This document shows positions 26,898 to 36,309 of a DNA stretch of 64,000 bases, in pieces (positions within the stretch are counted from its first letter, which is position 1; each line of letters opens with the position of its first letter). The translations under genes were made by a program, and so were the position numbers. This stretch comes from Chitinophaga pendula (GTDB lineage: Bacteria > Bacteroidota > Bacteroidia > Chitinophagales > Chitinophagaceae). The DNA is taken from assembly GCF_020386615.1 (NCBI RefSeq), contig NZ_CP077769.1, forward strand, positions 6,993,501-7,057,500. Reading direction: 5' to 3'. The notes beneath the pieces were generated by a model. That model had not been told where the DNA came from. It ran no database searches and saw only the letters and a program-made list of their open reading frames with translations.

Positions 26898-28634
26898 ATG
26901 ATGAAAGATACCCTAATGCGCCTGCTCAAAACAGGTACCCAAGGCTTAGAAGACGCAACGGAACGAAGATCAGTGGTTATTATCAATACCTTGACACTCA
27001 TAATGGTGGCAATGGTATTAGGCATAGGTCTATTCTTTTATTACCTGAAGAGCTCCCTGTTTATACTCATCCCCGTTATCCTGGAAGCCGTCAGCTTTTG
27101 CGCCGTATTCCTGCTCAATAGACGAAAACAATACTTCTACGCCAACGCTACCATGTTCGCCATCCACAGCGTAGCCACCATATACTGGGCCACCGCCCTG
27201 GGAACAGCCGTACCCGTAGAAGTCATCATGGCCTTCCTGTTCATGATCGTATTCCACATCTGGGGATCATTCCTCCTCTACAAACAAAGAAAACTACTCA
27301 TCGCCTGCCTCATCGCAGGTATCTTCGTTACCGTCGGCGTACAACTCAACTATCACTACAAAATCATCAAACCCCTCCAGCTTGATCCACAAGATGCCAA
27401 CATCATGCGCTGGTTCACCACCGGCGGTTTCCTGTTCCTCATCTTCCTTATCATGTTCTCCTACATCCGGAGAATAGAAATACTCCTCTCCGCCCTTAAA
27501 CACTCCAATAACGTACTGTCCGCCAAAAGCGCATTCCTCCGCGAAACCTGTCATGAACTACGTACCCCCCTCAACGGCGTATTCATGATCTCCCAACTAT
27601 TCCAACTCCGGAAAGAAAAATATATGAACTCCGACGAAATTGCCGAAATAGACGACCTCTACGCCGCCAGCTACACCGCACGCAATATCGTCAATAGTGT
27701 ACTCGACCTCTCTATCATAGAATCCGGCCGCTTCTATACCATCAAAAAAGAAGCACTCAACCTCCGCAGCTACGTCCAGCACTGCGCTACCATGAACAGC
27801 TACGTCGCCAACACCAGAGGTATCACCATCATGGTCGACTTCGATAAACGACTACCCGTACTGGTCAATAGCGATAAAATAGTACTGACCAAGATCATTA
27901 ATAACCTCCTCTCCAATGCCGTGAAATTCTCACAACCCGATAGCCAGGTCATGATCAAAGTACATGGCAACGACGAACATATCTTCTTCCAGGTCAAAAA
28001 CAAAGGCACCATCAGCCGGGAAAAAATAGATCGCGTATTCCTCCCCTTCGAAAGCGAAAGAAATAACTTCATAGAAGGCACCGGCCTCGGTCTCTATATT
28101 ACCAAACACCTCGTCGAACTACTGGAAGGCCGTATCATCGTCACCGCCGATGAAAAAGATAACAGCACCACCGTATCATTCAGTACACCACTCGAACTGG
28201 TCACAGAAAGTATATCCGAAACAGAACCCTTCGACTTCAAATCCGGACGCTTCTCCGGCGCACGCGTAGTCGTCGTCGAAGATGATAAAATGACCCGTAT
28301 CCTTCTTCGAAAATTCCTGACAAAAATGGGCATAGAACCCATCATGACAGAAAGCGTAGAAAATGGACTGGCCCTCATCATCGAAGAAAAACCAGACCTC
28401 GTTATCTCCGACCTGCATATGGAAAACTCAGGAGGTGAAGACCTCCTGATGCATATCCGTAACACGGCATCCATTAAGGATGTTCCCGTACTGATCATCT
28501 CCGGCGACGCATTCAAAGAAGCGCGCGAAGCCATCCTGCGGGCAGGTGCCAATGGATTCCTTACAAAACCATTGCTTTACAATGACCTGTATATCTCATT
28601 GAGCAAACTGATCCGTCATTTCGAAGTCTTTTAA
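26898..28634 (+). CDS. Hybrid sensor histidine kinase with C-terminal receiver domain
   Basis: 578 residues from ATG 26898 (MMKDTLMRLL); the open frame goes further upstream but without coding character. Six or so transmembrane helices (about 35-195) form a membrane sensor with no large periplasmic domain. HisKA follows, with the phosphorylated His in FLRETCHELRTPLNG (about 219); the ATPase domain has NNLLSNAVKFS (N box, about 334) and GTGLGLYI (G box, about 394). The receiver has the acidic pair in VVEDDKMTR (about 459), the phospho-Asp in ISDLHM (about 503) and Lys in LTKPL (about 554). No output regulator is adjacent. It is divergent from the peptide genes and converges with the terpene synthase gene 6 bp away. 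Confidence 0.93.
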   Translation: MMKDTLMRLLKTGTQGLEDATERRSVVIINTLTLIMVAMVLGIGLFFYYLKSSLFILIPVILEAVSFCAVFLLNRRKQYFYANATMFAIHSVATIYWATALGTAVPVEVIMAFLFMIVFHIWGSFLLYKQRKLLIACLIAGIFVTVGVQLNYHYKIIKPLQLDPQDANIMRWFTTGGFLFLIFLIMFSYIRRIEILLSALKHSNNVLSAKSAFLRETCHELRTPLNGVFMISQLFQLRKEKYMNSDEIAEIDDLYAASYTARNIVNSVLDLSIIESGRFYTIKKEALNLRSYVQHCATMNSYVANTRGITIMVDFDKRLPVLVNSDKIVLTKIINNLLSNAVKFSQPDSQVMIKVHGNDEHIFFQVKNKGTISREKIDRVFLPFESERNNFIEGTGLGLYITKHLVELLEGRIIVTADEKDNSTTVSFSTPLELVTESISETEPFDFKSGRFSGARVVVVEDDKMTRILLRKFLTKMGIEPIMTESVENGLALIIEEKPDLVISDLHMENSGGEDLLMHIRNTASIKDVPVLIISGDAFKEAREAILRAGANGFLTKPLLYNDLYISLSKLIRHFEVF

Positions 28635-28640
28635 TACAAC

Positions 28641-29576
28641 CTAAGCATAACGATTACTGTCAAGCGCCCAATCATAATAGGCCTTCAATACCACAAAAAG
28701 CCCGTCTACATAAGTGTTCAACTGCTCGTTGATACGTTTGCCCCAATAAGGCAGCTGACGACGGCATTGCTCCAACAATGACAACTGGTCATTGTGATGA
28801 TCCATCAGCAACTGTACCGCCTCTTCCTGCGATACCTGCAACTCCTGCTGGAAAATGAAGATCAGGTTGAAACCCGCCGTATCCAGCTGCTGCTCCCGGT
28901 GCAACGAATGAATGTCGTTGGCCAACCCGCCCGCCAGGTTCAATGCCAATTCCATACGTTGCAACACCTCGTGCTTGTACACCTCGTCCGGCAACTCCAG
29001 CTTACTGAAAATTCCTACCAGCGGAAACATAATGCTGAAGCCCGTCTTAGCTCGCATCGCCCAGTACTCCGCAATCGTCGGCACATAGTCCTTCACCTGG
29101 TTGTCTATCTCCCAAAAACATTCATTCAGATACACCCGGATGTAATGACATAACTGCTCATACAAATACAGTGAACTGATCGCCGCAAAACGCTGCATCA
29201 CATGCTGCAACCCCCTGTTCATCGGCGTGTCCGCATCCACCGGTCGCCCATCAAGGATGTCCAGGAAATCACGCAGCTGCACCCGCACAGTCGCCGCCGC
29301 CGCCCGGTCAGAAGATGCCCGGTCACACCGGTCATCCACAAAAAATAACCATGTGATCAGATCCGCCGTCAGACAGATCTCCGCACAACTCGCCCCGGGA
29401 AACTCCCGGGCCGCATAAATACCAAATTTAGCCTTCCGCAAACCATTCACATGTTTGGGATCAGGCACCAGGCCGAAGTCGATCGCCCAGTTAATAGTGT
29501 GTTCTTGAGCTGCTTCAGCATATGGACTGATAGCAGACGGCGCTGGAAATTCCAGGCAGTACTCGGTCTTTCTCAT
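28641..29576 (-). CDS. Class I terpene synthase
   Basis: 311 residues from ATG 29574-29576 (MRKTEYCLEFP); a TTG eight codons upstream also fits the frame. It cyclises a prenyl diphosphate to a terpene in the cytosol. The first metal motif is DDRCD at 81-85 (FFVDDRCDR) and the second is NDIHSLHRE at about 219-227, matching the NSE/DTE triad ND(L/I)xSxxxE. A late Arg-Tyr pair (NRYA) ends the protein, as in bacterial sesqui- and diterpene cyclases. Length is typical. No prenyltransferase or P450 is adjacent, so the product and chain length cannot be told. Confidence 0.93.
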   Translation of the reverse strand: MRKTEYCLEFPAPSAISPYAEAAQEHTINWAIDFGLVPDPKHVNGLRKAKFGIYAAREFPGASCAEICLTADLITWLFFVDDRCDRASSDRAAAATVRVQLRDFLDILDGRPVDADTPMNRGLQHVMQRFAAISSLYLYEQLCHYIRVYLNECFWEIDNQVKDYVPTIAEYWAMRAKTGFSIMFPLVGIFSKLELPDEVYKHEVLQRMELALNLAGGLANDIHSLHREQQLDTAGFNLIFIFQQELQVSQEEAVQLLMDHHNDQLSLLEQCRRQLPYWGKRINEQLNTYVDGLFVVLKAYYDWALDSNRYA

Positions 29577-29832
29577 AATAAAGGATTGAAGTTTTAGCAA
29601 TATCTCAATACAATGATGGTCCTGTTAGTTTGCATTCTTCAGAAATAGTGACAGCAGGGTAACCTACCAGAAATTAGGGTATCAAGATGAGATATTATGA
29701 CAGTACGCATATCACCAATTCGTGTAATGCAGTCCGGTACAGCGTCCGCAAATAACCCGCCGGTATAGCTACAGTGCCGGAAAATGGCAGCGAACACATT
29801 TATTTACAACAGGTTAAAAATCAAATGAGCTT
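29577..29832. other. Intergenic region before the second import locus
   Basis: About 260 bp containing the terpene synthase promoter on the minus strand. No gene, repeat or full promoter consensus recognised. Confidence 0.4.
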
Positions 29833-29870
29833 AAAAAAAGAACGCTCCCCGGTATCCACCGGAGAGCGTT
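29833..29870 (-). terminator. Terminator of the second susCD operon
   Basis: Arms AACGCTC...CCGG at 29841-29853 and CCGG.GAGCGTT at 29859-29870 form a stem with one small bulge. On the minus strand it is followed by seven T. It begins 33 nt after the susD stop codon. Confidence 0.88.
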
Positions 29871-29903
29871 TCCACAGCTGGGCAACAAACAACAGCGCTA
29901 TAA

Positions 29904-31484
29904 TTATTTCTTATCCCACCACAATCGGGTACCTCCATTATCCGCCCCTCCCAACAGCCCGGTCGCCTTCGTCACCTCATCCCGGTTGTTCTTATACTCA
30001 TCCGGCGGAAATGGCAAACGCTTGATAAACCCGGTAATACTACCCCCACTGTAATTCACCACATTCATCCATAACTTGGGATAACCCGTCCGGCGAAACT
30101 CCGACCACGCTTCCTGCCCGTCAGGATACACACTGATCCACTTCTGCGTAAGGATCCGCTCCTGCTTTACCTCAAAAGAAGCGGCATCATCCCACGCAAT
30201 CGTAATGTTAGTGCCGGCAGCCGTATTGTTCACCGTATTCACCGCATCCGCATATGCCGCAGGAACACTGGTCTTATCAGCAATATATGTAGCCGCATTG
30301 CTAAGCTGATACTGATCAAAAGAAGTACTGATACCTTGCTCATACAAAGCCTTCTCACTCCCTTTCATATCCCATCCCCACAACGCTCCTTCCGCACGCA
30401 GAAAATATACTTCCGCAGCAGTCATCAGCTTAATAGGTGTCGCACGTTCTATGTTCAGTCCCGAAAATCCAACATAGTCCTCCTTACTCCGGATATCAAT
30501 ACCATTACGGATACCCTTGTAAGTACCGGCTTTCGTCGGTCGGAAATAGGCGGCCATACGCGGATCTTTATAACCACCCAGGATAGATTCCATCGCAGCA
30601 CCCATCCTGACATCATTATACTCCTGGCTGATCACATACAGGGAATTACTCACCGTAATACCATTACCGCTTTTTACGAACGCATTGCCGCTGTTGTCCG
30701 TTATCACGCCATAAGCATGTTTCACCGCTTCCTCCGCTTTCGTCTTCGCCAGCGCACGGTTCGCATATACCATACGCATCGCCAGCCGTAGCTTCAGCGA
30801 ATTCGCCAACCGTACCCACTTCGCATAGTCACCGTTATACACCAGGTCAAATGGCCGCAACTGCTCCTTCCCGCCCGGATTGGTCTGATCAAACTCTACC
30901 AGCTTGGCAATAGCTGCATCCAGCTCCTGGAAGAAAGTATTGTAAATACTCTCCTGGCTATCGTAAGAGGTGGAAAACCCACCGGTACCAAACTTGGAAT
31001 AAGGGATCGGTCCATACACGTCCGTTACCCGGTGCATCGCCAATACCTTGATGATGGTAGCTACCGCAAACAGGTCGGGCCGCAGCTGCTCCCCGCGTTG
31101 CTTCACTTCCTTCCACCCACTCATTACATTATCATAAGCTACCTTGAATGACCAGTTGTTCCAGTCCATCATAAAGTAGTTAGAGTTGTTCTTTCCGCTG
31201 TTGAACGGCGTAGGAATGCCCATATAACCGGAATACAGGTCCGCATTCAGGTTTTGTTGCAGCTGGTACTGCCAGTCCACCGTAGAGTAAATACTGGTCT
31301 GCATACCTGGCAGGAAGGCGCCCACATATTTATAGTCGTACTTTAATAAGGAATCCGTCAGCTCATTAGGATTGGTATTGAATTGCTCGAATTTTTTAGT
31401 ACAGGATACCTGTAGCAGCAATACCGGCAATAGGGCTGCTGCAATTGATTTTATAGCGATCGGCGTTTTGAATGATAGCTTCAT
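29904..31484 (-). CDS. SusD-like outer-membrane lipoprotein (SusD/RagB group)
   Basis: 526 residues. Signal with lipobox near residue 28 (LLLQVSCTKKFE). The start FEQFNTNPNELTD and the segments GGFSTSYDSQESIYNTFFQELDAAIAKL and WVRLANSLKLRLAMRMVYANRALA are typical of the SusD-like_2 subgroup; the C-terminus has QKWISVYPDGQEAWSEFRRTGYPKLW. It would sit on the cell surface and pass substrate to the SusC pore. It is second in the operon, 20 bp after susC, and ends at a strong terminator. No enzymes accompany it, so the substrate is unknown. Confidence 0.94.
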   Translation of the reverse strand: MKLSFKTPIAIKSIAAALLPVLLLQVSCTKKFEQFNTNPNELTDSLLKYDYKYVGAFLPGMQTSIYSTVDWQYQLQQNLNADLYSGYMGIPTPFNSGKNNSNYFMMDWNNWSFKVAYDNVMSGWKEVKQRGEQLRPDLFAVATIIKVLAMHRVTDVYGPIPYSKFGTGGFSTSYDSQESIYNTFFQELDAAIAKLVEFDQTNPGGKEQLRPFDLVYNGDYAKWVRLANSLKLRLAMRMVYANRALAKTKAEEAVKHAYGVITDNSGNAFVKSGNGITVSNSLYVISQEYNDVRMGAAMESILGGYKDPRMAAYFRPTKAGTYKGIRNGIDIRSKEDYVGFSGLNIERATPIKLMTAAEVYFLRAEGALWGWDMKGSEKALYEQGISTSFDQYQLSNAATYIADKTSVPAAYADAVNTVNNTAAGTNITIAWDDAASFEVKQERILTQKWISVYPDGQEAWSEFRRTGYPKLWMNVVNYSGGSITGFIKRLPFPPDEYKNNRDEVTKATGLLGGADNGGTRLWWDKK

Positions 31485-31504
31485 ACTTTTCTTTTTTCAA
31501 TGGT

Positions 31505-34500
31505 TTAGAAAGAAACCCGCAGGTTCACACCAATATTGCGCTGGCTGGGCATACCGAAGTAGTCATATCCCTGGAAGGCATTGGTGGTAAAGGCAGTGAT
31601 CTCCGGATCATAAGGGGCCTTCTTGTAGATCATCCATACATTACGACCTACTACAGAAAGCTGGATCTGCTGTATCTTATTGTTGAATAACGAACCTGGT
31701 AAAGTATAACCGAGCGATATCTCCCGCAGCCGTACGTTAGTAGCACTGTAAGTATATAATGCCAGCGCAGAAGACGTAGCACCAGTCAGGTTCTGGTAAT
31801 AACTCTTCGCATCCACCTTTGTTCCGTTTACCACCACGCCGCCATTGTCACGGGCTTCCGCACTGCGTTTGGATACGCCGAAGTTATCCATGATCGCCTC
31901 CGTAGTAGATACTACCTCGCCGCCTATACGGGCATCGATCAGGAAGTTCAGCTGGAAGTTTTTGAAGGTAATACCGTTATTCCAGCCCAGCTGGTACCGT
32001 GGATTGGCATTACCCACCTTGATGTAATCACCTACTTCAGGCAGCCCCTTATCATTGAGCGCGATCTTACCACTGGCATCCCGCTTGATATCCTTCGCAT
32101 AGATGTCGCCGAAAGCACCGCCTTTCTTCACCCACAGCTGATAACCACCGAAGTCGGATATCTTGAACTCATCCTGTGTACGCAGCGTACCCGTAGCCGG
32201 GTCGGTATAGGTCATCATCTCCACTATCTTACTGCGGTTCAGCGCAAACGTCAGCGTCGGGTTCCAGCTTACCTTGCCAAAGGTGGCATGATAACCGGCA
32301 CTGGCTTCTATACCCTTGTTCTGTACATTACCGGCATTGATATAATAAGAGCTGTAACCTACAGATGGAGATACATCTACTTTGAAGAACTGGTTCTTGG
32401 TATGCGTGTTGTAGAACGTACCGCTGAGGCTCAGCTTATTGTCTAAGAAACGAAGGTCCAATCCCGCTTCCACAGAGCTGGTACGCTCCGGTTTCATATC
32501 GGTAAAGGGCTTGGCATGTATAGGCTGTATCGCCCCGCCATTAGGGATGGGAATGGTAGGATTGGAGATATAGGGAGGGATCGCATTACCCACTTCACTG
32601 TAAGAGGCACGCACCTTGGCAAACGAAATAGCCTTCGGCAATTGTACCATCTCACTGATAATACCGGTCAGACCCACAGATGGATAAAAGAAGCGTTTAT
32701 TGCTGGTGAAAGCCAGCGGGGAAGCCCATTCCTGGCGGGCCGTACCTTCCAAGTACAACAGCTCTTTAAAGCCCAGCTGCGCCGTAGCAAAGATCGCCTG
32801 CGTCTGACTGCGATCGTATTGTTGCACCGGCGACCAACGTGTGAAATCAATGTTCGACATCGTGAACATGTTCGCATAGTTCAGCAGGTAACCATTCGTC
32901 CAGCCATTCCCTTCTACCAGCACATCCTGTATGCTGGCGCCCAGGTTAGCTTGCAGGCTGAAGTCAGACCACTTCTTATCCAGGCCGAACAACAGGTCGC
33001 CATAGGTCTGCTTGATAGCACGCTGCGTATAGTTGTAACGGCCATTGGTGCCACTCAGGAAAGTGGCCACATTACTCGCATAGTTACGGCCATCCTCTAT
33101 CTCATTGGTACGATCCTGGCGTATACGGCCCGTCACCTTCAGCCAGTCGGTAATATTGTATTGCGCCGCCACTGATCCGATAAAACGGTTACGCTTCAGC
33201 GAGTAAGTATTGCGGTTCACGATCCAGTAAGGGTTCTGCAACATCATCCCCAGGTCGCCGTAAGGCCAGTTCTGTAAGTTGAGGTTACGGTTGGGATCGT
33301 ACTTTTCAAAGGTCTTGTACTGGTTGAAATCATCCGAACGGGGAAACAGGTATAACCCTACCAACGGATTGAAATACTGCCCCTGCCCGGGGATATTATC
33401 CTGTGTCTGACTGATATACTGTGCACTCACATCCAGCGTCAGCTTGTCGTCAAACAAAGAGCTGCTGTTGCGCACATTCAGGTTATACCGGTCGAAAGTG
33501 TTTTTAGGAATGATACCCTTCGCATTGACAGCTGCGGCAGAAAAGTAGGTCTGGTTCTTCTCCGTACCGGTAGACACATTGATCGCATGTGTATAGCTGG
33601 CGCCCGTCTGGAAGAAATCCTTCGCTGAAAAATTGCTGGACTGTTTAGGCCCCCAGCTCTGGAACGAAGGCGCCTGCCCGCTGGGCGTCGGCGTAGTGCC
33701 GTAAGTGGTCTGGAACTCCGGTAGCAGCAGGGGGGTGCTGAAGTTCATGTTCATCGAGTAGTTCACACTGGTCTTGCCCGCACGTCCTTTTTTGGTGGTC
33801 AGCAGGATCACCCCGTTGGCCGCTTGGCTACCATACAGGGCCGCTGCAGAGGCGCCGGTAAGCGCCGTTACGCTCTCGATATCGTCCGGGTTGATATTGG
33901 AGATACCATCGCTACCGCCGGATACCGCAAAGCCGTCCGGGTTGTTTTGCGTACTCAGGTTAGGCAGCGGGATACCGTCAATCACATACAGGGCATTGTT
34001 GTTGCCGAAGATGGACTTGTTACCACGCATCACCGCTTTGGTAGCACCACCCGGTCCGGACGAACTGTTGTTGATCACCAGGCCGGCTACCTTACCACTC
34101 AGCGTATTCACCAGGCTCGGATCTTTTACGTTGTTCAGCTCTCCGCCCGATACCGTCTGCACATTGTAGGTCACCGCTTTGGAAGCCTTTTTGATACCCA
34201 GCGCCGTTACTACCATCTCCTGTAGTTTGTTGACACCTTGTTTCATCACCACGGTCAGTGTCACCGGTGCAGCGCCTACTGTTACCGGCCGCTCCTGGGC
34301 GTCATAGCCAATAAAGGAAAAGGTCAGGGTATAGCTGCCGCTCGCGATGTCGGTGAGCATGAAATTACCGTCTGCGTTGGTCTGCGTACCTTTCTTCAGC
34401 TCTTTCACATACACTGTTACCCCCGGTATAGGATGACCGCCTTCATCCGTCACCTGCCCGCTGATTTGTTGCCGCAACACCGGTATACTAAGTAGTGCCG

Positions 34501-34891
34501 GTTGCTTCCGGATCACGATAATACGGTCGGTAATGGTGTAGGTCAGCGGCAGCCCTTCCAGGCATTTATTCAGCACGGTCTCCACGGAGGCGTTGGTGAC
34601 AGCAATGTCGATATGGCCAGCTTCTTTGATGAGTTTATTGTCATAAAGCATAGAGTAGCCGCTCTGCTGTTGAATGATGGCGAATACACGGCTAAGGGAA
34701 ATGTTCTTGCGGGAAATGGTGATCTGCTGCGAAAAGCCGCGGGCACCCACCTGTAGCAGGCCGCAAAGTAGCAATAACGTGGTTAGTTTCATGATCCGTA
34801 ACATTTTGATCCGGAACGGGTAGTGGAGAATGGTGTCACTGCGCAAAGCGCTGCGTCCGGGCGCGGCTTTGCATTGCATAAATAGATGCAT
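31505..34891 (-). CDS. SusC/RagA family TonB-dependent receptor with STN domain
   Basis: 1,128 residues from the first ATG (34889-34891); Met5 (34879) and the later MLRIMKLTTLLLL are alternative starts, the last being the signal peptide itself. After cleavage near ARGFSQ comes an STN domain (ISRVFAIIQQQSGYSMLYDN), a carboxypeptidase-like domain (QISGQVTDEGGHPIPGVTVYV), a plug (NTLSGKVAGLVINNSSSGPGG, ALYVIDGIPLPN, SVTALTGASAAALYGSQAANG) and a beta-barrel ending in GVNLRVSF with terminal Phe. It imports an unknown ligand. The STN domain implies signalling to the FecR encoded upstream. A predicted antisense RNA covers its leader. Confidence 0.95.
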   Translation of the reverse strand: MHLFMQCKAAPGRSALRSDTILHYPFRIKMLRIMKLTTLLLLCGLLQVGARGFSQQITISRKNISLSRVFAIIQQQSGYSMLYDNKLIKEAGHIDIAVTNASVETVLNKCLEGLPLTYTITDRIIVIRKQPALLSIPVLRQQISGQVTDEGGHPIPGVTVYVKELKKGTQTNADGNFMLTDIASGSYTLTFSFIGYDAQERPVTVGAAPVTLTVVMKQGVNKLQEMVVTALGIKKASKAVTYNVQTVSGGELNNVKDPSLVNTLSGKVAGLVINNSSSGPGGATKAVMRGNKSIFGNNNALYVIDGIPLPNLSTQNNPDGFAVSGGSDGISNINPDDIESVTALTGASAAALYGSQAANGVILLTTKKGRAGKTSVNYSMNMNFSTPLLLPEFQTTYGTTPTPSGQAPSFQSWGPKQSSNFSAKDFFQTGASYTHAINVSTGTEKNQTYFSAAAVNAKGIIPKNTFDRYNLNVRNSSSLFDDKLTLDVSAQYISQTQDNIPGQGQYFNPLVGLYLFPRSDDFNQYKTFEKYDPNRNLNLQNWPYGDLGMMLQNPYWIVNRNTYSLKRNRFIGSVAAQYNITDWLKVTGRIRQDRTNEIEDGRNYASNVATFLSGTNGRYNYTQRAIKQTYGDLLFGLDKKWSDFSLQANLGASIQDVLVEGNGWTNGYLLNYANMFTMSNIDFTRWSPVQQYDRSQTQAIFATAQLGFKELLYLEGTARQEWASPLAFTSNKRFFYPSVGLTGIISEMVQLPKAISFAKVRASYSEVGNAIPPYISNPTIPIPNGGAIQPIHAKPFTDMKPERTSSVEAGLDLRFLDNKLSLSGTFYNTHTKNQFFKVDVSPSVGYSSYYINAGNVQNKGIEASAGYHATFGKVSWNPTLTFALNRSKIVEMMTYTDPATGTLRTQDEFKISDFGGYQLWVKKGGAFGDIYAKDIKRDASGKIALNDKGLPEVGDYIKVGNANPRYQLGWNNGITFKNFQLNFLIDARIGGEVVSTTEAIMDNFGVSKRSAEARDNGGVVVNGTKVDAKSYYQNLTGATSSALALYTYSATNVRLREISLGYTLPGSLFNNKIQQIQLSVVGRNVWMIYKKAPYDPEITAFTTNAFQGYDYFGMPSQRNIGVNLRVSF

Positions 34892-34898
34892 ACCTTTG
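34868..34898 (+). promoter_or_regulatory. Full-consensus promoter facing away from susC
   Basis: TTTG at 34868-34871, 19-nt spacer, TACCTTTG at 34891-34898: both the -33 and -7 boxes of the Bacteroidota promoter at normal spacing. It is on the plus strand, opposite to susC, and overlaps the susC start codons. It is the only plus-strand promoter in the window for which I found both boxes perfect. Confidence 0.7.
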
Positions 34899-34903
34899 AA
34901 TGG

Positions 34904-34991
34904 TTTAGGTGTAAATAATTAGCAGTTAGCAACGTGCTTTTAGTAAAACCTGGACAGTCCAGCCGGGAGTGCGCCAACACCCCGGCTTTTT
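34904..34991 (+). ncRNA. Predicted antisense small RNA over the susC leader
   Basis: Predicted from a consensus promoter (34868-34898) and a terminator 60-90 nt further on (34961-34991). The RNA, about 88 nt with an approximate start, would be fully complementary to the 5' leader of the susC mRNA. It contains a small hairpin (CTGGAC/GTCCAG, 34950-34962) before the terminator stem. In Bacteroides, cis-antisense RNAs such as DonS repress SusC-type genes from the same position. No reading frame of note. The structure is visible; function is inferred. Confidence 0.55.
34961..34991 (+). terminator. Terminator of the predicted antisense RNA
   Basis: AGCCGGG (34961-34967) pairs with CCCGGCT (34981-34987) around a 13-nt loop and is followed by TTTTTC on the plus strand. 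All genes around it are on the minus strand, so it has no other obvious user. Confidence 0.65.
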
Positions 34992-35121
34992 CAGGCCTTG
35001 ATTGTCCCTCTTTCTTTATTGGTTAGGAATATTCATACGTTCACAAGTAGTAGTGGCGTACGCGGATCGCCACATAAAAAGATTTGCTCAGACATCGATG
35101 TTATCCTATTTAGTTTTGGTC

Positions 35122-36309
35122 TTATGGCAGGATGATCAGCCGCTTGCCCTCCAGCCGGCAATGCACATCACTGAGTTGTAATGCTTTCATCACACCGGAT
35201 AAATAAGCCGTCCTGCTGATCTTACCACTAAATTCCCGCGCCGGCGGCTGACCTTCATATTGCACCTCCAGGTCGTACCAGCGTGCGATCTGGCGGATCA
35301 GCTGCGGAAGCGGTGTGCCGTCAAATTGAAAATAACCGTTCTTCCAGGCCAGCACCTGCTCCAGGTCGGCCATTTTAACCAATCGCAGGGCTTCATTGTT
35401 CACTTGCGCCTGCTGACCGGGTTTTAACACCACATCACTGTTGCCTTGCCGGCATCTTACGGCCCCCTCCACCAGCGTAGTGGTCTGGGTCTGCTCATCA
35501 GTATAGGCATTGATATTGAAATGGGTACCCAGCACATCCACCGTCGTATTGCCGGCTTTTACCCGAAAAGGCTGGTTCGCCATGGGCGCTACCTCAAAAT
35601 AACCTTCTCCTGTCAATTCCACCTCCCGGCTGCTACCGCCGAAATGAGAGGGGAACCGCAGCGATGAAGCGGCATTCAGCCACACCACCGTACCATCGGC
35701 CAGTGCTATCTGGTATTGGCCGCCCCTGGGGGTAGAGATTGTGTTGTAAGTCAACGTATTACTGGCCGCCCCTTTGTAGGACAACTGGCCGTTTTTCAGT
35801 TTTATCACCTGTGTTGCACCTTGCTGTGCCAATAGCCCATCCCGGGCACTGTCCAGTACGATGGTGCTGCCATCGGCCAGTGTCAGCAAGGCCCGGTTGC
35901 CTCCGGGAGCCTGGTCTGCGACCGCAGCCGCCGTCACCAGCTGTTTACCGGGAGATCCTGCCGGCCGCCATAAATAATAAATGCCGGTGCCGATCCCTAT
36001 CAATACCGCCGCGGCGGCTGCTACACGCACCAGCAAATGCCGCTTGCGCCCTCCGGTAGGTGCCGGTAATGCCGCCAGCGTAGCCGCATCCAGCTTACGC
36101 TCCAGCGCCTCCCTGAAAGCATCGCTCATAGCTGGATATGCACCTAGCGGAGCCGGCAGATCCTGGCATTGGTCCAGCGCCGCATGAAACTCCGCCGGAC
36201 TCACCTCCGCCAGCCAGGACTGGAACCGCACCGCATCCTCTCCGGATAATGTCCCGTTCGCATACTGCTCCAGCATGCGGATAATTTGCTCCTGGTCATT
36301 CGCTTTCAT
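35122..36309 (-). CDS. FecR family anti-sigma regulator without adjacent sigma factor
   Basis: 395 residues from ATG 36307-36309 (MKANDQEQIIRMLEQY). N-terminal cytosolic helices, one transmembrane helix at about 93-112 (LVRVAAAAAVLIGIGTGIYYLW), then the FecR domain (LADGSTIVLDSARDG, TYNTISTPRGGQYQIALADGTVVWLNAASSLRFP split by turns, VELTGEGYFEVAPM) and the DUF4974-like end (FQFDGTPLPQLIRQIARWYDLEVQYEG). It should transmit the SusC signal to an ECF sigma factor, but no sigma gene lies upstream; the next gene is divergent. Whether the orphan sigma factor at 15778 serves it is a guess. Confidence 0.92.
   Translation of the reverse strand: MKANDQEQIIRMLEQYANGTLSGEDAVRFQSWLAEVSPAEFHAALDQCQDLPAPLGAYPAMSDAFREALERKLDAATLAALPAPTGGRKRHLLVRVAAAAAVLIGIGTGIYYLWRPAGSPGKQLVTAAAVADQAPGGNRALLTLADGSTIVLDSARDGLLAQQGATQVIKLKNGQLSYKGAASNTLTYNTISTPRGGQYQIALADGTVVWLNAASSLRFPSHFGGSSREVELTGEGYFEVAPMANQPFRVKAGNTTVDVLGTHFNINAYTDEQTQTTTLVEGAVRCRQGNSDVVLKPGQQAQVNNEALRLVKMADLEQVLAWKNGYFQFDGTPLPQLIRQIARWYDLEVQYEGQPPAREFSGKISRTAYLSGVMKALQLSDVHCRLEGKRLIILP

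Noticed and set aside
32516..33175. Long plus-strand frames inside susC, and likewise inside glnS, OPT, POT and Rhs genes
   Set aside because: Shadow frames of strongly coding genes on the other strand or frame; the real genes have full domain content.
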